The notes under the pieces are model-generated. The model was not told the origin of the DNA. It saw only the letters and a program-made list of their open reading frames with translations, and ran no database searches. From Calocera cornea HHB12733 (Eukaryota > Basidiomycota > Dacrymycetes > Dacrymycetales > Dacrymycetaceae): 48,820 nucleotides of DNA. The stretch is from contig KV423917.1 of assembly GCA_001632435.1 (NCBI GenBank), positions 359,574 to 408,393 of the forward strand. Direction: 5' to 3'. Shown here in pieces: positions 32,563 to 43,173 of this stretch. Position 1 is the stretch's first letter; every line of letters starts with the position of its first letter. The translations under genes and the position numbers were made by a program.

Positions 32563-34865
32563 TGTGACACGTGTTGCTGCAGCGAGGTAGTGAGTGAAAT
32601 CTAAAGCACAGAGGAGACGTTGGTAGGTTGCTGTACCATGTCTGCTAAGGCAGGAGCACGTCTTATATACCGTCCCGTAGGGTGTCGTAGGGTGTCACAG
32701 TCAAAGAACTCGCCATGCTGCTGCCTTCTTCTGTGTCGCTAATGTTCTGAACGGCTCCCGAGTTTAGAAGGTGCAGCGTGCTAAACACTGCCACTGTAGT
32801 TCATGCTCCTCTCCACACGCGCCAACTGGCAGGACACATTGAACGCCGAGGGGTTAGCATTGCTGGGAAGGCGTGGCTACCCAGGCAGAGAGGCCAGACT
32901 TCTGTAGAGCAAACGGAGACGAAGCCTGATGACCACGTAAAAGAAAGGCATTCCGGGCTTACGCCGCTCAGGTCCGCGTCAATCCGATATGAATGACAGG
33001 ACGCGAGACGCCGAGAATCTGCTCGGAGAATCGGACTGGGGCCTGGAAGCTATGCGATCCCTGTGATACGGTTGTCCTACAACGTGGGCGAAGCAGCGAT
33101 GTCTCGGGATCCGTTGATGAGCATCTCGGCATTTAGCCAAGAGCGGCTGCAATCGAGATTACCTCCAATCCTATGCGACAGGTCAGCAGGGACGTGCCCG
33201 AGCCGATATGCCGGTTCCAGCGAATAAAGGCCGATCACTCTTGCGGTTGGAGACGCGCTGAAAGGGCAAATCCCCTTGTGATCACATTGTATGGCTGGAC
33301 CCCATTCGTTGTGCGACGCGCAAAATGCACGACAACCAGGTGCTGAAGACGCGGCAGAACACGCGTCAAAGCAAGAATGCTGTCAAGGCTGATTGTAGTT
33401 GACCCGAAATCCGACATAGGGGAGCTGAACGTATCATCGTTCGACAGCAAAGGTATGCAAGCTCCCAGCCCTGACCCACGCGTCAACCGACCCCTGAAAG
33501 TCGCTCCCCACCAATTGCCGCATCCGCATCTCACTCCACTTCCGACGCAATCTCAGGACATCCACTCGTGAAAGCAAAGCTTAAAGCCTTAAGCTATGTA
33601 CACCAGGTCTGTTTCAGGCTTCTTGCCAGAAATAAGCATCGCGCCCCCAGTATGAGCGCTTCACATGGTCTCGATCCCTACAGCTGCTGGACATCCGAAG
33701 GCGAGACCTCCATGTTCGCTGGCGAGTCAATGTGACTTGCAGTCCTTATCTGACGCCAATCCATCGGCACGATCAGACAATCCCACCGACTTCCACCTAT
33801 AGTCCACCTTTGACAGGAATCGCCGCACCCGGTCCACCCGCCGAGTACATCCTGGTGGCCGATGCCAAAGTAGGCCACATTTTCAACTTAAGATGCGAGG
33901 AGAACCAGCCGCGAGGCGAATGAAGGGGAGCGACAAGCGCCGAAGAACATAGCGTGGTGCCCCGGAATGCCGACGTTCCGCGGGCACGTGCAATGCCACC
34001 TGTAAAAGTAGCTTACATACCCCCCTTCGCGTCCGACCCCTTCGTTCTCAGCTAGGCAGAACCATCGGATGTGGCGTGGCCCGTGCCGTTGCCCGATGGG
34101 AACAGCCAGCTCACCCGCATTATGGCTCAAATGGAACGACATTGAGGATGGCAGCCTCGTGTCTGGCAAGGCGAATTCGCATGTTCTAGCCTTTGTGTGG
34201 TTAGATGGGCCACAGAGTCGTAAAGTAGGTATATCGTCATAATTGGTTTAGTGACCAGAGCCTTCCGAAATATAGGGATTGGCCGACATGGGGTGGCCCC
34301 AGATAGCGGTTCCACCGCAGGGTGCAACGGCCGAGGCGCAGCAACCGCCGATACGTGTTCGGGTTCCTGCACGGTCCTCGGGAAAGATCTTCCATTCTCG
34401 CTCCCTGAACGAAGTCAAAAGAAGCATGCCACGTCGCCGAGGGCGAAGACATCAGATGACGGCGAGTTGGGCCCGACAGTGGGATCCCGGGGCTCATGCG
34501 AGTTGCCAGCGCAGGATCAATTTGCAGTTGTGAAGCACCACGAAGTGATTCATGAGCGGGAATGGAGGCCGAAACTCACAGAAGCCAACATATATTACAA
34601 GCGTCCTCCTATTTCTTCTCTTCCCACACCTCTCCGGTATAGTCCGGATTGTCGCAATCGGCCAGTACCTTCGCAATTCCTCGACAATTTGCCGTCGCCT
34701 CTTCCAATCGTCAACAGTAAATTTGACTCGGTGCCGGAAACAGATCAGCAAGATGTCGTCTGCCGTGTGGGGTTGACCCACGACACCACGCTCTCTAAGC
34801 AAGAAATGAGCTTTGAAAATGAGAGCGGTCTGTGACGGGAACGAACCTGCCCTCTCGCCCTCATG
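32563..34865. other. Gene-poor region, possible decayed gene on the minus strand
   Basis: About 2.3 kb. A minus-strand stretch at 33235-33450 reads STTISLDSILALTRVLPRLQHLVVVHF, which resembles a leucine-rich segment of fungal F-box-like proteins, but its flanks contain stops and I cannot build an intact model. Another minus frame at 34494-34802 (with KFTVDDWKRRRQIVEELRRYW) looks protein-like but is isolated. It is best read as remnants or an unresolved gene. The left edge also carries the DUF6593 promoter. Confidence 0.35.
32662..32669 (-). promoter_or_regulatory. TATA box of the DUF6593 gene
   Basis: TATATAAG on the minus strand, about 100 nt upstream of the ATG at 32562, in the usual fungal spacing. 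Confidence 0.55.
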
Positions 34866-35360
34866 CTATGGAATGACCGCTACAGCGTTGTTCTTCGCAG
34901 TCGCGATGATAGTTTTAGCGATGGCTTCGAGGGGGATGTTAGACGCATGTTCGTCCATGGCCTTGATTTTCGCGATTTCGTAGATGTGCTTGAGGGAGAT
35001 CGTCCCAATTGGCTGGTCATGCTTCCCATTGCCCTTCTCAATGCCGACGATCCTCTTGAGGAAGAACGCTGTTGGCGGGGTTTTGATTTGAAACGAGAAG
35101 GTCCGGTCTGGATTGACGTTGATTTGGGTTGGTATCGGAACGCCAAGCTCAATATGCGATGTTCGCGCGTTGAACTCCTTGCAGAAATCCATCGACTTTA
35201 CACCCCTCGCACCGAGAGCAGGACCGACAGGCGGCGTGGGTGCTGCTTTGCCAGCGGGCACCAGCAGCCGCTGCGCATTCACATCGCGATTAACATCGTG
35301 TCAGAGGCCATGAGAAGATATACTCACAACAAAAGAACCCTTTGCAGCTTTGGAAGCCAT
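34866..35360 (-). CDS. MRPL19: Mitochondrial ribosomal protein uL11m
   Basis: Two exons: complement(join(34866..35270,35328..35360)), 145 aa. The short first exon gives MASKAAKGSFV, then RLLVPAGKAAPTPPVGPALG (the invariant L11 signature, start of the thiostrepton-binding region) and GVKSMDFCKEFNART. The C-terminal RNA-binding half contains SFQIKTPPTAFFLKR and IPLEAIAKTIIATAKNNAVAV. Size and both domains match mitochondrial L11. It forms the base of the L7/L12 stalk of the mitoribosome. Its ATG is 247 bp from that of the divergent aminopeptidase gene. Confidence 0.93.
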
Positions 35361-35607
35361 TGCTGAAAGAGACTTGGTTTGGCTTGCGCCGAGGAGGAGG
35401 AAGGAGAAGAGACGCAAAACCACGGGCTTGAGCAGAGGGGATGAAAGGGTTGCTGACATAATCATTCACGTGGGCGATCGGCGGCTGGCATGCGCGGCGC
35501 GCGATCGTGAGCGTCGTCACCCCCCCCAGCCCCGCGTTGGGTCGTTCTACGTTCTGCTGCGCCGACCTCGTCCTCTTCAACTATTACCACCACTGACTTT
35601 GGCAACA
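35361..35607. promoter_or_regulatory. Divergent promoter, uL11m / aminopeptidase
   Basis: The 247 bp between the two divergent ATGs must serve both genes. No TATA box is evident. A CCCCCCCAGCCCC-like C-run lies near 35520 on the aminopeptidase side. Confidence 0.5.
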
Positions 35608-37580
35608 ATGCTTTCCGCGATCGCATCTCTGCTTTGTGTCACGCTTCTCGGGCTGCAGGCCGGCGCCCTGCCGGTCGACGACTTCAGTGTCACCAGCCAG
35701 AAGTTCCTTTCCGGGGAGGTCCCTGCCGGGTTCAGCATCAATCTGGATGAGGAGCGCCTGGTCCAGTTCTCAGAGGATGAGACCCCGGTATGGATGACCG
35801 AGCGTGAGAAGGTACGCCTAGGGATATTCTCTCTTCCCGAACCCAGCTGACATGTATTTGCTAGATCCGAGCCAAGGCGTTGGGTCGGAAGGTCAGTGTT
35901 CAGTTAATCAACACATGGATCCTACCCCTCATGTTTGCTTGCTATCGCCGCCGTGCAGTTCTTCGACATGTGAGTCTAACGCCACCGCGCTGAGGTGCTT
36001 TCGATTCGAACGATTCTTCTAGAACCGATACGCCGACTTTCATGCCGGCTCCCGCGTCCCTTGCCGCTCTCAAGGGTGAGCTTGTTTGGTCACCGGATCC
36101 AGAACTGCCTTGTTCATGTCACTCCACAGCCTACCCGAAGGTCAACAAACAGGGTCTGGTTAAGCCGGTTATCGCCAACTTGACCGTGGATGGCATGATT
36201 ACCAACTTGCAGAAGTTCACGAGTTTCCGCACCAGATGTATGCGCTCCAGAAGCTCTATGCACGCGGTCGTATGCTCACATATATCCCTGCCAAGACTAC
36301 CGAAGCGAGACCGGCAAGCAAAGTCAGCAGTGGCTGGTTCAGCGCATAGGCGAGGTAAGGCGGAGCCTTCCGGACGGTGTCATGGGATCTGACATCTGTT
36401 ATGTACAGATTACGGAGCAGTATGCCTCAACAGACCTGGCCGACCTGATCACCATCACCGAATTCACACACCCATGGGGCCAGAACTCGGTCGTGAGTGT
36501 TCTGTAACATATACGGCATGAAAATTTCTAATCAAACCGTGATGTGGGGTAGATCCTTCGGATCAAGGGTGCTTCTGAGGAGGCTACAGCCCAGAATGGC
36601 ACCGTTCTCATCGGCGCGCACCAGGATTCCGCCAACATGATCCCCTTCCTACCGGCGCCTGGCGCCGACGATGATGGCAAGTCTGTTTGAACGGACCGTT
36701 ACTCCGTTGTATGTCTAATCGCTGCATGTAGGTTCAGGAAGTGTGACCATTCTCGAGGCGTACCGGGGTGGGTTGTCCTCCCTTTGCAATTCGGCCTTAT
36801 TCAGACTCCTCTCAGGGCTTTTGGCATCCAATTACACGCCAGTTCAGGATGTTGAGTTCCACTGGTATTCCGCGGAGGTACGCGTTTACAGAGTACCGGG
36901 GAACTTCGAAGCCCTAAATATGGAAATAGGAAGGTGGCCTCCTGGGGTCTCAGGCAGTGGCGTCAACATATGCACAGCGCGGCATTAATATCCACTCTAT
37001 GATCCAACTCGATATGACCGCGTGGGTGAAGAAGGGCACGCGGGAAGAGATTGGGATAGTGACTGACTACGTCGATGCCGAGTAAGCCCGGGGTAACTGT
37101 GCTTCGTTTCTCTTTACTGATATCTTCCACCAATCCAGTCTCACCCAATTCATCCGGACCCTTGTGGACGCGTATTGTAGCATCCCTTCGGTGGACACTC
37201 AGTGCGGATATGCTTGCTCAGATCATGCCTCGTGGTCAAAGGTTGGGTATCGCTCGGCGTTCGCCATCGGTGAGTCGGGATTCCGGCTCCTGCTTAGGCC
37301 TGAGGACTGATCATCCCGTGCAGAGAGCACTTTCGAGAACTCGGATAAGGTAAGATTCTTTGACACCGCAAGATTATCATAAGTTGCTGACGGCCCGCTT
37401 TTACTCAGAACGTCCATAGCACGAACGAGTGAGTGCACTTTCGGATTGATTGATATGCTAAGCTAACAACGCTGTTTTAGTCGCCTGGACATTTCGCCCG
37501 AGTTCGATTTCAACCACATGCTCGAGTTCTCCAAGCTCACCGTTGGGTACATCGTTGAGACCGCGGGCTGGGCCAAATAG
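35608..37580 (+). CDS. Secreted M28 leucine aminopeptidase (LAP1-like)
   Basis: Fourteen exons: join(35608..35811,35865..35891,35959..35969,36023..36237,36296..36354,36409..36492,36553..36676,36732..36767,36816..36877,36930..37081,37139..37269,37324..37349,37409..37428,37481..37580), 416 aa. Signal peptide about 1-20, then a propeptide. [21 protein letters not shown] is the M28E landmark. Zinc-site residues: His223 (GAHQDS), an Asp of ADDDGSGS (239-241), the catalytic Glu pair 274-275 (SAEEGGLLGS), the Asp of QLDMTAW and the His of CSDHASW. All are present, so the enzyme looks active. Exon 3 is 11 nt, exon 13 is 20 nt, and the intron after 36676 has a GC-AG border. Role: removal of N-terminal residues from peptides outside the cell for nitrogen supply. 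Confidence 0.92.
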
Positions 37581-38972
37581 TCGGGATAGCAGGAACACTT
37601 GATCCTACATGCATTAGCTATGCGCGAATATGATTACCGATCGACTGATAGTGGCTCATCGGCTTCCCAAGATCTGAGCGGGTGCATCGGGCCCTTACTG
37701 TTTCTAGCCACGAAGCACTGCCCGCAGACCCATCCAGGATTTGCACAACAAGACGCGGAGCTACTTGTCTGTAAAATCCGCGCCCCCTCTGCCTTCGTTG
37801 GACAGAAGCGCACAATTGGCGCTGCATCAGGCAAGACCCCGCTGAAGGATAAGCAGGGGGCATTGATCGGACGTTTCCACGCGAACGTTCCGCCGTAGCG
37901 ATGTCCGGTGATCCCATTGCAGCCGCTCGCAATTCCAGTTGGGGGCACCATTCCTTCCCAGTCTACACCCGCGCCGGAGTATCAAACAGTGGAGAACGGG
38001 CGGTGCCCTAGATCATGGGCCGATTTTGCACTACTCGGTCTGGGGTTGATGGGCGGCACCAATATAAGCAATGAATGAATTTGCACCTTATCGATAAGCC
38101 AATTACAAAGCGGCCATAAAGGTGTTGAACAAGGCAGGGATTTGCAACTCAAAAGCCGCGATGCCACCTTCGTATGTTCGATTAGGCGAGCAAGAATGTA
38201 AACGGTGCGATTGTGTCCTCTTTCTTTCTAACGAAGGCGGGCCTTCCTGGCCCGTTGACTATACATGTGAAAAACACCCGAAGCAGGACGGGTCCCTTTG
38301 CTTTTCAGACTGGGACACAAGGCAATTCGCAGGCTGGGCTGTAAGGGCCCACATGCGTGCTTTCCCTTTTGGGGAGCGTCTCTACGCCGGCGGAAGCAAC
38401 AACTCGGCCATACACGATTGCGACATCTTGAAAAGGAAATCTTCGCCCGTGCAAGCGTGTTTTATGACGCCCGCTCAGGGAGCTATGTGTTCCCGAAACA
38501 GAGTCCCAAGCGGCACGTGTGGCCCAGCGGAATGGAAGCCTGGTACCTGGTATCCGCATTTGGACCGAGGGACGGCTTGATGTGAAACCAAGGTCTATGT
38601 GCGATGGGCCAGAGCACACCCACGAGAGGACTGATCACATTCAACTGCGAGACACATCTGCGTCGGGGCTTCTCGCCGTTCTTGTGAGAAAAGCGCGCAA
38701 CAACTGCCTTGTCCGACCACTTCAGTGATCCGTAGCCGCATGACAAGGTCGCTAAGCCGGAGCCTTAGCCATCTATCATTGTTGTCGACAGCCGAGACCA
38801 GCAGCCACGAAAAAGATCACTTTGGGATGTGTGTGTCAATACCTACCCCGACTTCGCGACTGTGTATATATAGAGCTCCGTTCTGGCTCCTGTCTTTCAG
38901 GACAACGATTCAACCTCAAGCTTCATCATACCCTCACATTACGTCTTCAATACCCTCTTACATTCAAACACC
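37581..38972. other. Intergenic region with metallothionein-like promoter
   Basis: 1.4 kb. A plus-strand frame at 38122-38580 (152 codons, nine or more Cys) has no recognised motif and no clear start context, so I do not call it a gene. The right end holds a TATA box and a T/C-rich leader for the next gene. Confidence 0.5.
38865..38873 (+). promoter_or_regulatory. TATA box of the Cys-rich small protein gene
   Basis: TATATATAG about 108 nt before the ATG at 38973. Its spacing and strength fit a highly inducible small gene. Confidence 0.6.
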
Positions 38973-39185
38973 ATGATTGCCAACCTTGTCATCGTCGACT
39001 GCCGCACTGGCATGACACCCCTCGTTGACGGAGCTGTCGCAGACGTGCCCATGCCTCATGATCTCCACTGTGGCTCCGCTCTTTGCGGTTGCACCGCGAG
39101 GTACGTGATAGCTGGTGGACGCAATATTGAGCTTGATCTTCTCCCCAGTTGCGGTTGCGAATTTAACCAGTGCAGGTGCAAGTGA
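38973..39185 (+). CDS. Metallothionein-like Cys-rich small protein
   Basis: Two exons: join(38973..39100,39149..39185), 54 aa. Eight Cys, seven of them in the last 22 residues, arranged as C33-x4-C38-x-C40-x3-C44-x-C46-x4-C51-x-C53. Three C-x-C pairs and a basic C-terminal Lys are typical of fungal copper metallothioneins. The N-terminal 30 residues (with MTPLVDGAVADVPMPHD) have no Cys beyond C10 and no signal peptide. The 48-nt intron (GTACGT...CCCCAG) contains no stop and keeps frame, so a retained-intron 70-residue form is possible; splicing brings the Cys clusters together and is favoured. Likely role: binding Cu, Zn or Cd in the cytosol. The identification rests on composition and spacing only. 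Confidence 0.65.
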   Translation: MIANLVIVDCRTGMTPLVDGAVADVPMPHDLHCGSALCGCTARYVIAGGRNIELDLLPSCGCEFNQCRCK

Positions 39186-39597
39186 TGGCGCTTGTATCGA
39201 CCAATACAGCGCTATACCGACTATCGTTTTTCCTTCGAAGGCGGCGAACATGGTTGGTGGAAAGGCAATGGGGTCGGGTTCATGTGGCGTCGGTGAAGTG
39301 TTGTTCGTACATGTACATCGAGCTGTGTAGCCCGAAGTGGCAAAAGCTCGGTTTCCCGTCCAATGTCAATCTTGTTCCGCGTCCAGACCATGACAGCATG
39401 AGGGAAGCCGATTCCAGATTGAGATTAGCATTAGTCAATTCTAGACGACGCAGAAAGCCGCAAGAATGAAATTGTCCTGAGCGGGGAGGTGTGGCTTCGC
39501 GAAGTCAATACGTAACATCAAGGTCTGGTATCGTATCAATCATTGTGCGATTGCCATTCAGGCCATATGGATGAAGTCCCCGCTTCTTGGCCACGGT
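39186..39597. other. Convergent 3' flanks, no gene seen
   Basis: 412 bp between the 3' ends of the metallothionein-like gene (+) and the DUF7719-like gene (-). No coding signal. Confidence 0.6.
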
Positions 39598-40402
39598 TTA
39601 AAAAGTAATCTTGAGGTTGTTTATCTTCACGTAGACACCGATGACGCAGAGACTGATCATCGCAGGTATCAGATGTAGCTGCACTATGCCATAGATCCAG
39701 ATGGTGCTCAGTGGTGCAGCCTTCACATCCGAGGTCAGCAGACAAACGCAATTTCCGAAGAAGGTACATACTTGGCGCATGACACTTGTCCAGGTCCCTT
39801 TATTGACAACCCAGAAGAGGCGCATGCCACTGGCACAGGTAAGAAGAGTCAAGAACCCTTGGACCCATCGCCGTGCTTTGTGACGGTTCGCTTGAAGATC
39901 TTCAGTGATGACGACCTCCGATATCAAAATTTCCAACATACTGTAGAAGATAAAGACGGCTAAGACTTATGAGAGGAATGTGTCAGCAGATCCAGGGCGC
40001 GGGTCTCGTCCAGCGATACTTACTTGGCACTGCTTCGATCAGCTTGCGAGCTTCGCCGTAGAAGGTTACTTCCTGACGGTACTGCTGATGGACTAATCTT
40101 CTCTCCGAGGTCAGCGACTGGTCGTATACGCGCATGTCACTCGCTCACATATCCATCAAAGCGTATAGAGATGAAAAGGGGATGAGGTACACGAGACACT
40201 GAAAGATATCGTCGTTTTCGGCCTGCGCAGCAAGTTCAGATGTTGCTTCTGGAGGTTCTTCCGGCGTTCTCGTGGGTATCTGTTCGAGAATGCCAGATTC
40301 TTGGACTAGCCTCCATTGTTCATCCTCCGGGATCTCGTCTGTGATATTCGGAGGGGTCGATATTTTCGCCGGTCTTCGTTTGTTGCGCGTACTGGAAGGC
40401 AT
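39598..40402 (-). CDS. DUF7719-like multi-pass membrane protein
   Basis: Five exons: complement(join(39598..39720,39772..39890,39942..39965,40024..40097,40149..40402)), 197 aa. A basic, hydrophilic N-terminus (MPSSTRNKRRPAKIS) is followed by an acidic stretch and four hydrophobic segments: CLVYLIPFSSLYALMDILV, AVPILAVFIFYT, VQGFLTLLTCASGMRLFWVVN and IWIYGIVQLHLIPAMISLCV. HQQYRQEVTFYGEA, NKGTWTSVMRQ and PLSTIWIYGIVQL match what I recall of this fungal family. All four introns end in AAG rather than YAG; each was needed to keep the conserved frame. Function is unknown; an ER or other endomembrane location is inferred. Divergent from FAF1 with 216 bp between the ATGs. Confidence 0.72.
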
Positions 40403-40618
40403 GCCGAGTAGTGTGGCGGAGACCAAGTGTTGTAAGTGGTACGCGCCCGCCTTCGGACCCTTGGGCGGAGTCAATCACGTAACGCGACTTTTCGGTAGAG
40501 CGCGATGGTCCCCTGCCGACCGACCGTGCTCCTTCCTTACCCACCGTCTGCTCACTTTACCCACATCTTATCTCCTTGGGTTATCTTCTGTATACCCCTA
40601 TCTATCACAGAGGGTCTC
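40403..40618. promoter_or_regulatory. Divergent promoter, DUF7719-like / FAF1-like
   Basis: 216 bp shared upstream region. The FAF1 side is pyrimidine-rich (CACTTTACCCAC near 40553). No TATA box is seen. Confidence 0.5.
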
Positions 40619-41776
40619 ATGTCGGACGAGGACTTCGATGACCGTGACGCGATGCTGGCCGCACTAGAAGCCCATGGCCGAGCATTTCTGCAGTCGTTTC
40701 CGGCGTCAGCAAATCCGATGCGCGGGATCAAGAGAAAGCGAGACGCACCGATAGACTCTCATGCCAGTAGCCCGGAGTCTTCCACCCTATCGCAGTCCGA
40801 CGTGGAGGGCGAAGAGTGGCAAGGCTTTCCAGGTGACGAGGATGACAACGATCAGACCACATTGGGTGCGTCGTTCTATTATCCTATCCGTATTCTATCT
40901 AAATATCTCTTGGACGGGCCCAGGTGCTTCTAAATCGGATGAACGGAGAACGGACCGGTCGGATGCCGAAAGACTGGGGAAAGCACCGGTGGTCGTTGAC
41001 TTTTCTCATACTGTACGCCTACAGCAGAAGGTTGGTACCGTGCGACTGGATAAGACATTCATGGTGCGCATGCCCTGTTCATATTGCCTGCTAATGCTTA
41101 TGTTTCCAAGTCATCTAAAGTATCCAAAGTGAGGAAGGATACCTCGACCTCTGCAGACACTAAGGTTGCGCCTGGTGAAGATGCGGAGCAGCAGATGTAT
41201 GCCGTGAGAGTCGAGTGTTCGCAAATAGATCGCTGACGTGGCTGCAGATCTGATCTCCGGAACGACGCAGAATTACACCGACTGATACACACGCAACTAC
41301 TGTCCGGCTCACTGGATCCCATGATGGATTTAAAACCATCCCAAAAACGGAAGGCTATGGCTGGCCGGGTATTAGAAGCCGCTGGCAAAGTGAAGCTCGG
41401 GGTCGGCGAGAATGATGTCCGGAAGGAGGAGCGCAATAAGGCAGCAAAGCGGATAAGGGAAGGCATCAACAGGAAGGAAAAAGAAAGGGCGCACAGGGAC
41501 CTTGAGGAGGTATTTGATCGGATCCCCTGCTCTTATACATTGCTGATCTTGCTTGCTTAGGCGAAACAATTGGGCAATTACCACCCGACCATCAAGCGCC
41601 TATTTGCTGCGTCCTCACAGTCGTCCGAAACCGGCAAACGTGCGCGCGGTATCGGATCCGGAGTGGGCAGATTTGTTGGTGGTGCCTTGAAGCTCAGTCA
41701 GACTGAGATAGCCAGTGTACAAGGGCCGAGCGGTGGTCCGCAAGCTCGGCGAGCTAGTAAGAATGGTAAACGGTGA
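40619..41776 (+). CDS. FAF1: FAF1-like small-subunit rRNA maturation factor
   Basis: Five exons: join(40619..40865,40924..41063,41111..41196,41248..41509,41561..41776), 316 aa. The acidic start MSDEDFDDRDAMLAALEAHG, the EEWQGFPGDEDD patch (about 66-77), VVVDFSHTVRLQQ, and a basic coiled segment KKAKR-like (RKEERNKAAKRIREGINRKE) followed by AKQLGNYHPTIKRL fit the organisation of yeast Faf1, a nucleolar 40S assembly factor. The C-terminal tail is Gly/Ser/Lys-rich, suited to nuclear import. Exon 3 uses a CCAAG acceptor. Family assignment is from motif order and composition; catalytic residues are not expected. Confidence 0.62.
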
Positions 41777-42006
41777 TGAGCGCAAGTGGGATAGCCGACC
41801 GATCTCGCCGTTGTATTCATCAATCGTCGGATACCGTACTATGTATGTGTACATGCCGTTATAAGCCTTGATATGACCGCATACACTACACGTATATGAA
41901 AGGCGGTATTAGTCGCGGGTTGCTTTGGGTGTCTTCTGAGCATGCCGGCCCTGACTTGGTCTCCTCAAAGTTCACCCGCTGAGAAGGACTTCATCGGTGC
42001 CGCGGC

Positions 42007-43173
42007 ATGGTTCTGCGGACAGCACAACTATTCTCGAAGTGAGCAACAGGCTGCCGACCACGCTGGCCATCAATAGCCCGGACGCGGATAGACTCGCGGC
42101 CGATTCTGCAGACCTCGACTTGGACGACGATATGGCATCCAAGATCAGCAAGCTTCCGGCCGCGCTCAAGGCCGCGCTGCAGCTGCGCAACCCCAACTCG
42201 GCCACAGGACCGAACATCGACGTCCTCCAAGGTGTGCTCCTTCGCACCAGGAGCGTTGCGCGGTCAAAGGGTGCGGAGGAAGGATGGCTGGCGGTGTCGG
42301 TGAGTGAGTAATATCACCTCATAGCCGATGTGCTCATATGCCTGTAGACCGCGACGTTCTTGACGAAGAACTGCCCACCGGCCCTCGCATGCCTCTACGC
42401 GTTCGCCACACGCCAGGATTCGCCAGGCAAGGGCGATTCTCTACCCATTGAGCGGCGAATACGGGTAGCGGCGTTGATGCGGGAGACGACGATCAAGGGA
42501 TGCGTGTTCGTTGGGGTACCAAAGGTGCGCATACATGCGCTACTATCTCGTACTACATCCAATATCCCTAGGTCATCAACTGTCTTGCGGGCTTGACGGG
42601 CGGCCTTGATGCTGATGTCAAAGAGGCGCTGGACAAGAAGTCGTACCGGTCGGTGAACAATCATCAGTGTGCTCGGGGCTATGACCGAGATGCTCTGCTA
42701 CAGTGATGCCGAGCAAAACGACATCCCACCCATCCTCGAACGGGGCATGAAGCTGTTCAGATCGGTATACGACCCGCATACCGAAAAGCTTCTGACCAAG
42801 CTCGGCACCTATCACCCCGACTTTCCCGGTATGCGCTCTCTCGTTTTGTCTGCCTGCTGGATCTAACTGCTGGCAAGGCTTTATCATCCGGAGCGAATAC
42901 GGCCCACTGCTCCAGGCTCCACCGGAGATGCCCAAGGAGTATCAGATCAGCCGGGCACTCACTTCGGCCATGGGTGTGGCGTGTCTTCGGGCCGCAGGTG
43001 GGGTTGGGCCACAGCTCACGAGCCACGTGTACGGGCTGCTCAAGGCGCAAGGCTGGGAAGGGGAGTCGGAGGAGGACAAGTGGTTGGCCACCGAGGATGG
43101 TGCTCAATGGGTTATCGAGCTGACAGACGAGCTGTCCGACGTCATCGATCAGGGGGAGAAGGCGAAGTTATGA
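42007..43173 (+). CDS. AhpD/carboxymuconolactone decarboxylase-like protein
   Basis: Six exons: join(42007..42038,42077..42299,42348..42524,42572..42648,42704..42828,42878..43173), 309 aa. The core reads RRIRVAALMRETTIKGCVF, then VGVPKVINCLAGL, the pattern of fungal AhpD-like helical proteins, followed by ILERGMKLFRSVYDPHTEKL, TYHPDFPGFIIRSEYGPLL and a C-terminal helical domain. The usual C-x2-C redox pair of true AhpD is not seen, so peroxidase activity is doubtful. The first exon (MVLRTAQLFSN) is inferred from frame: the long second exon has no ATG at its head and a 38-nt intron is short, so the start is uncertain; Met codons later in exon 2 are alternatives. No signal peptide. Function unknown. 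Confidence 0.62.
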
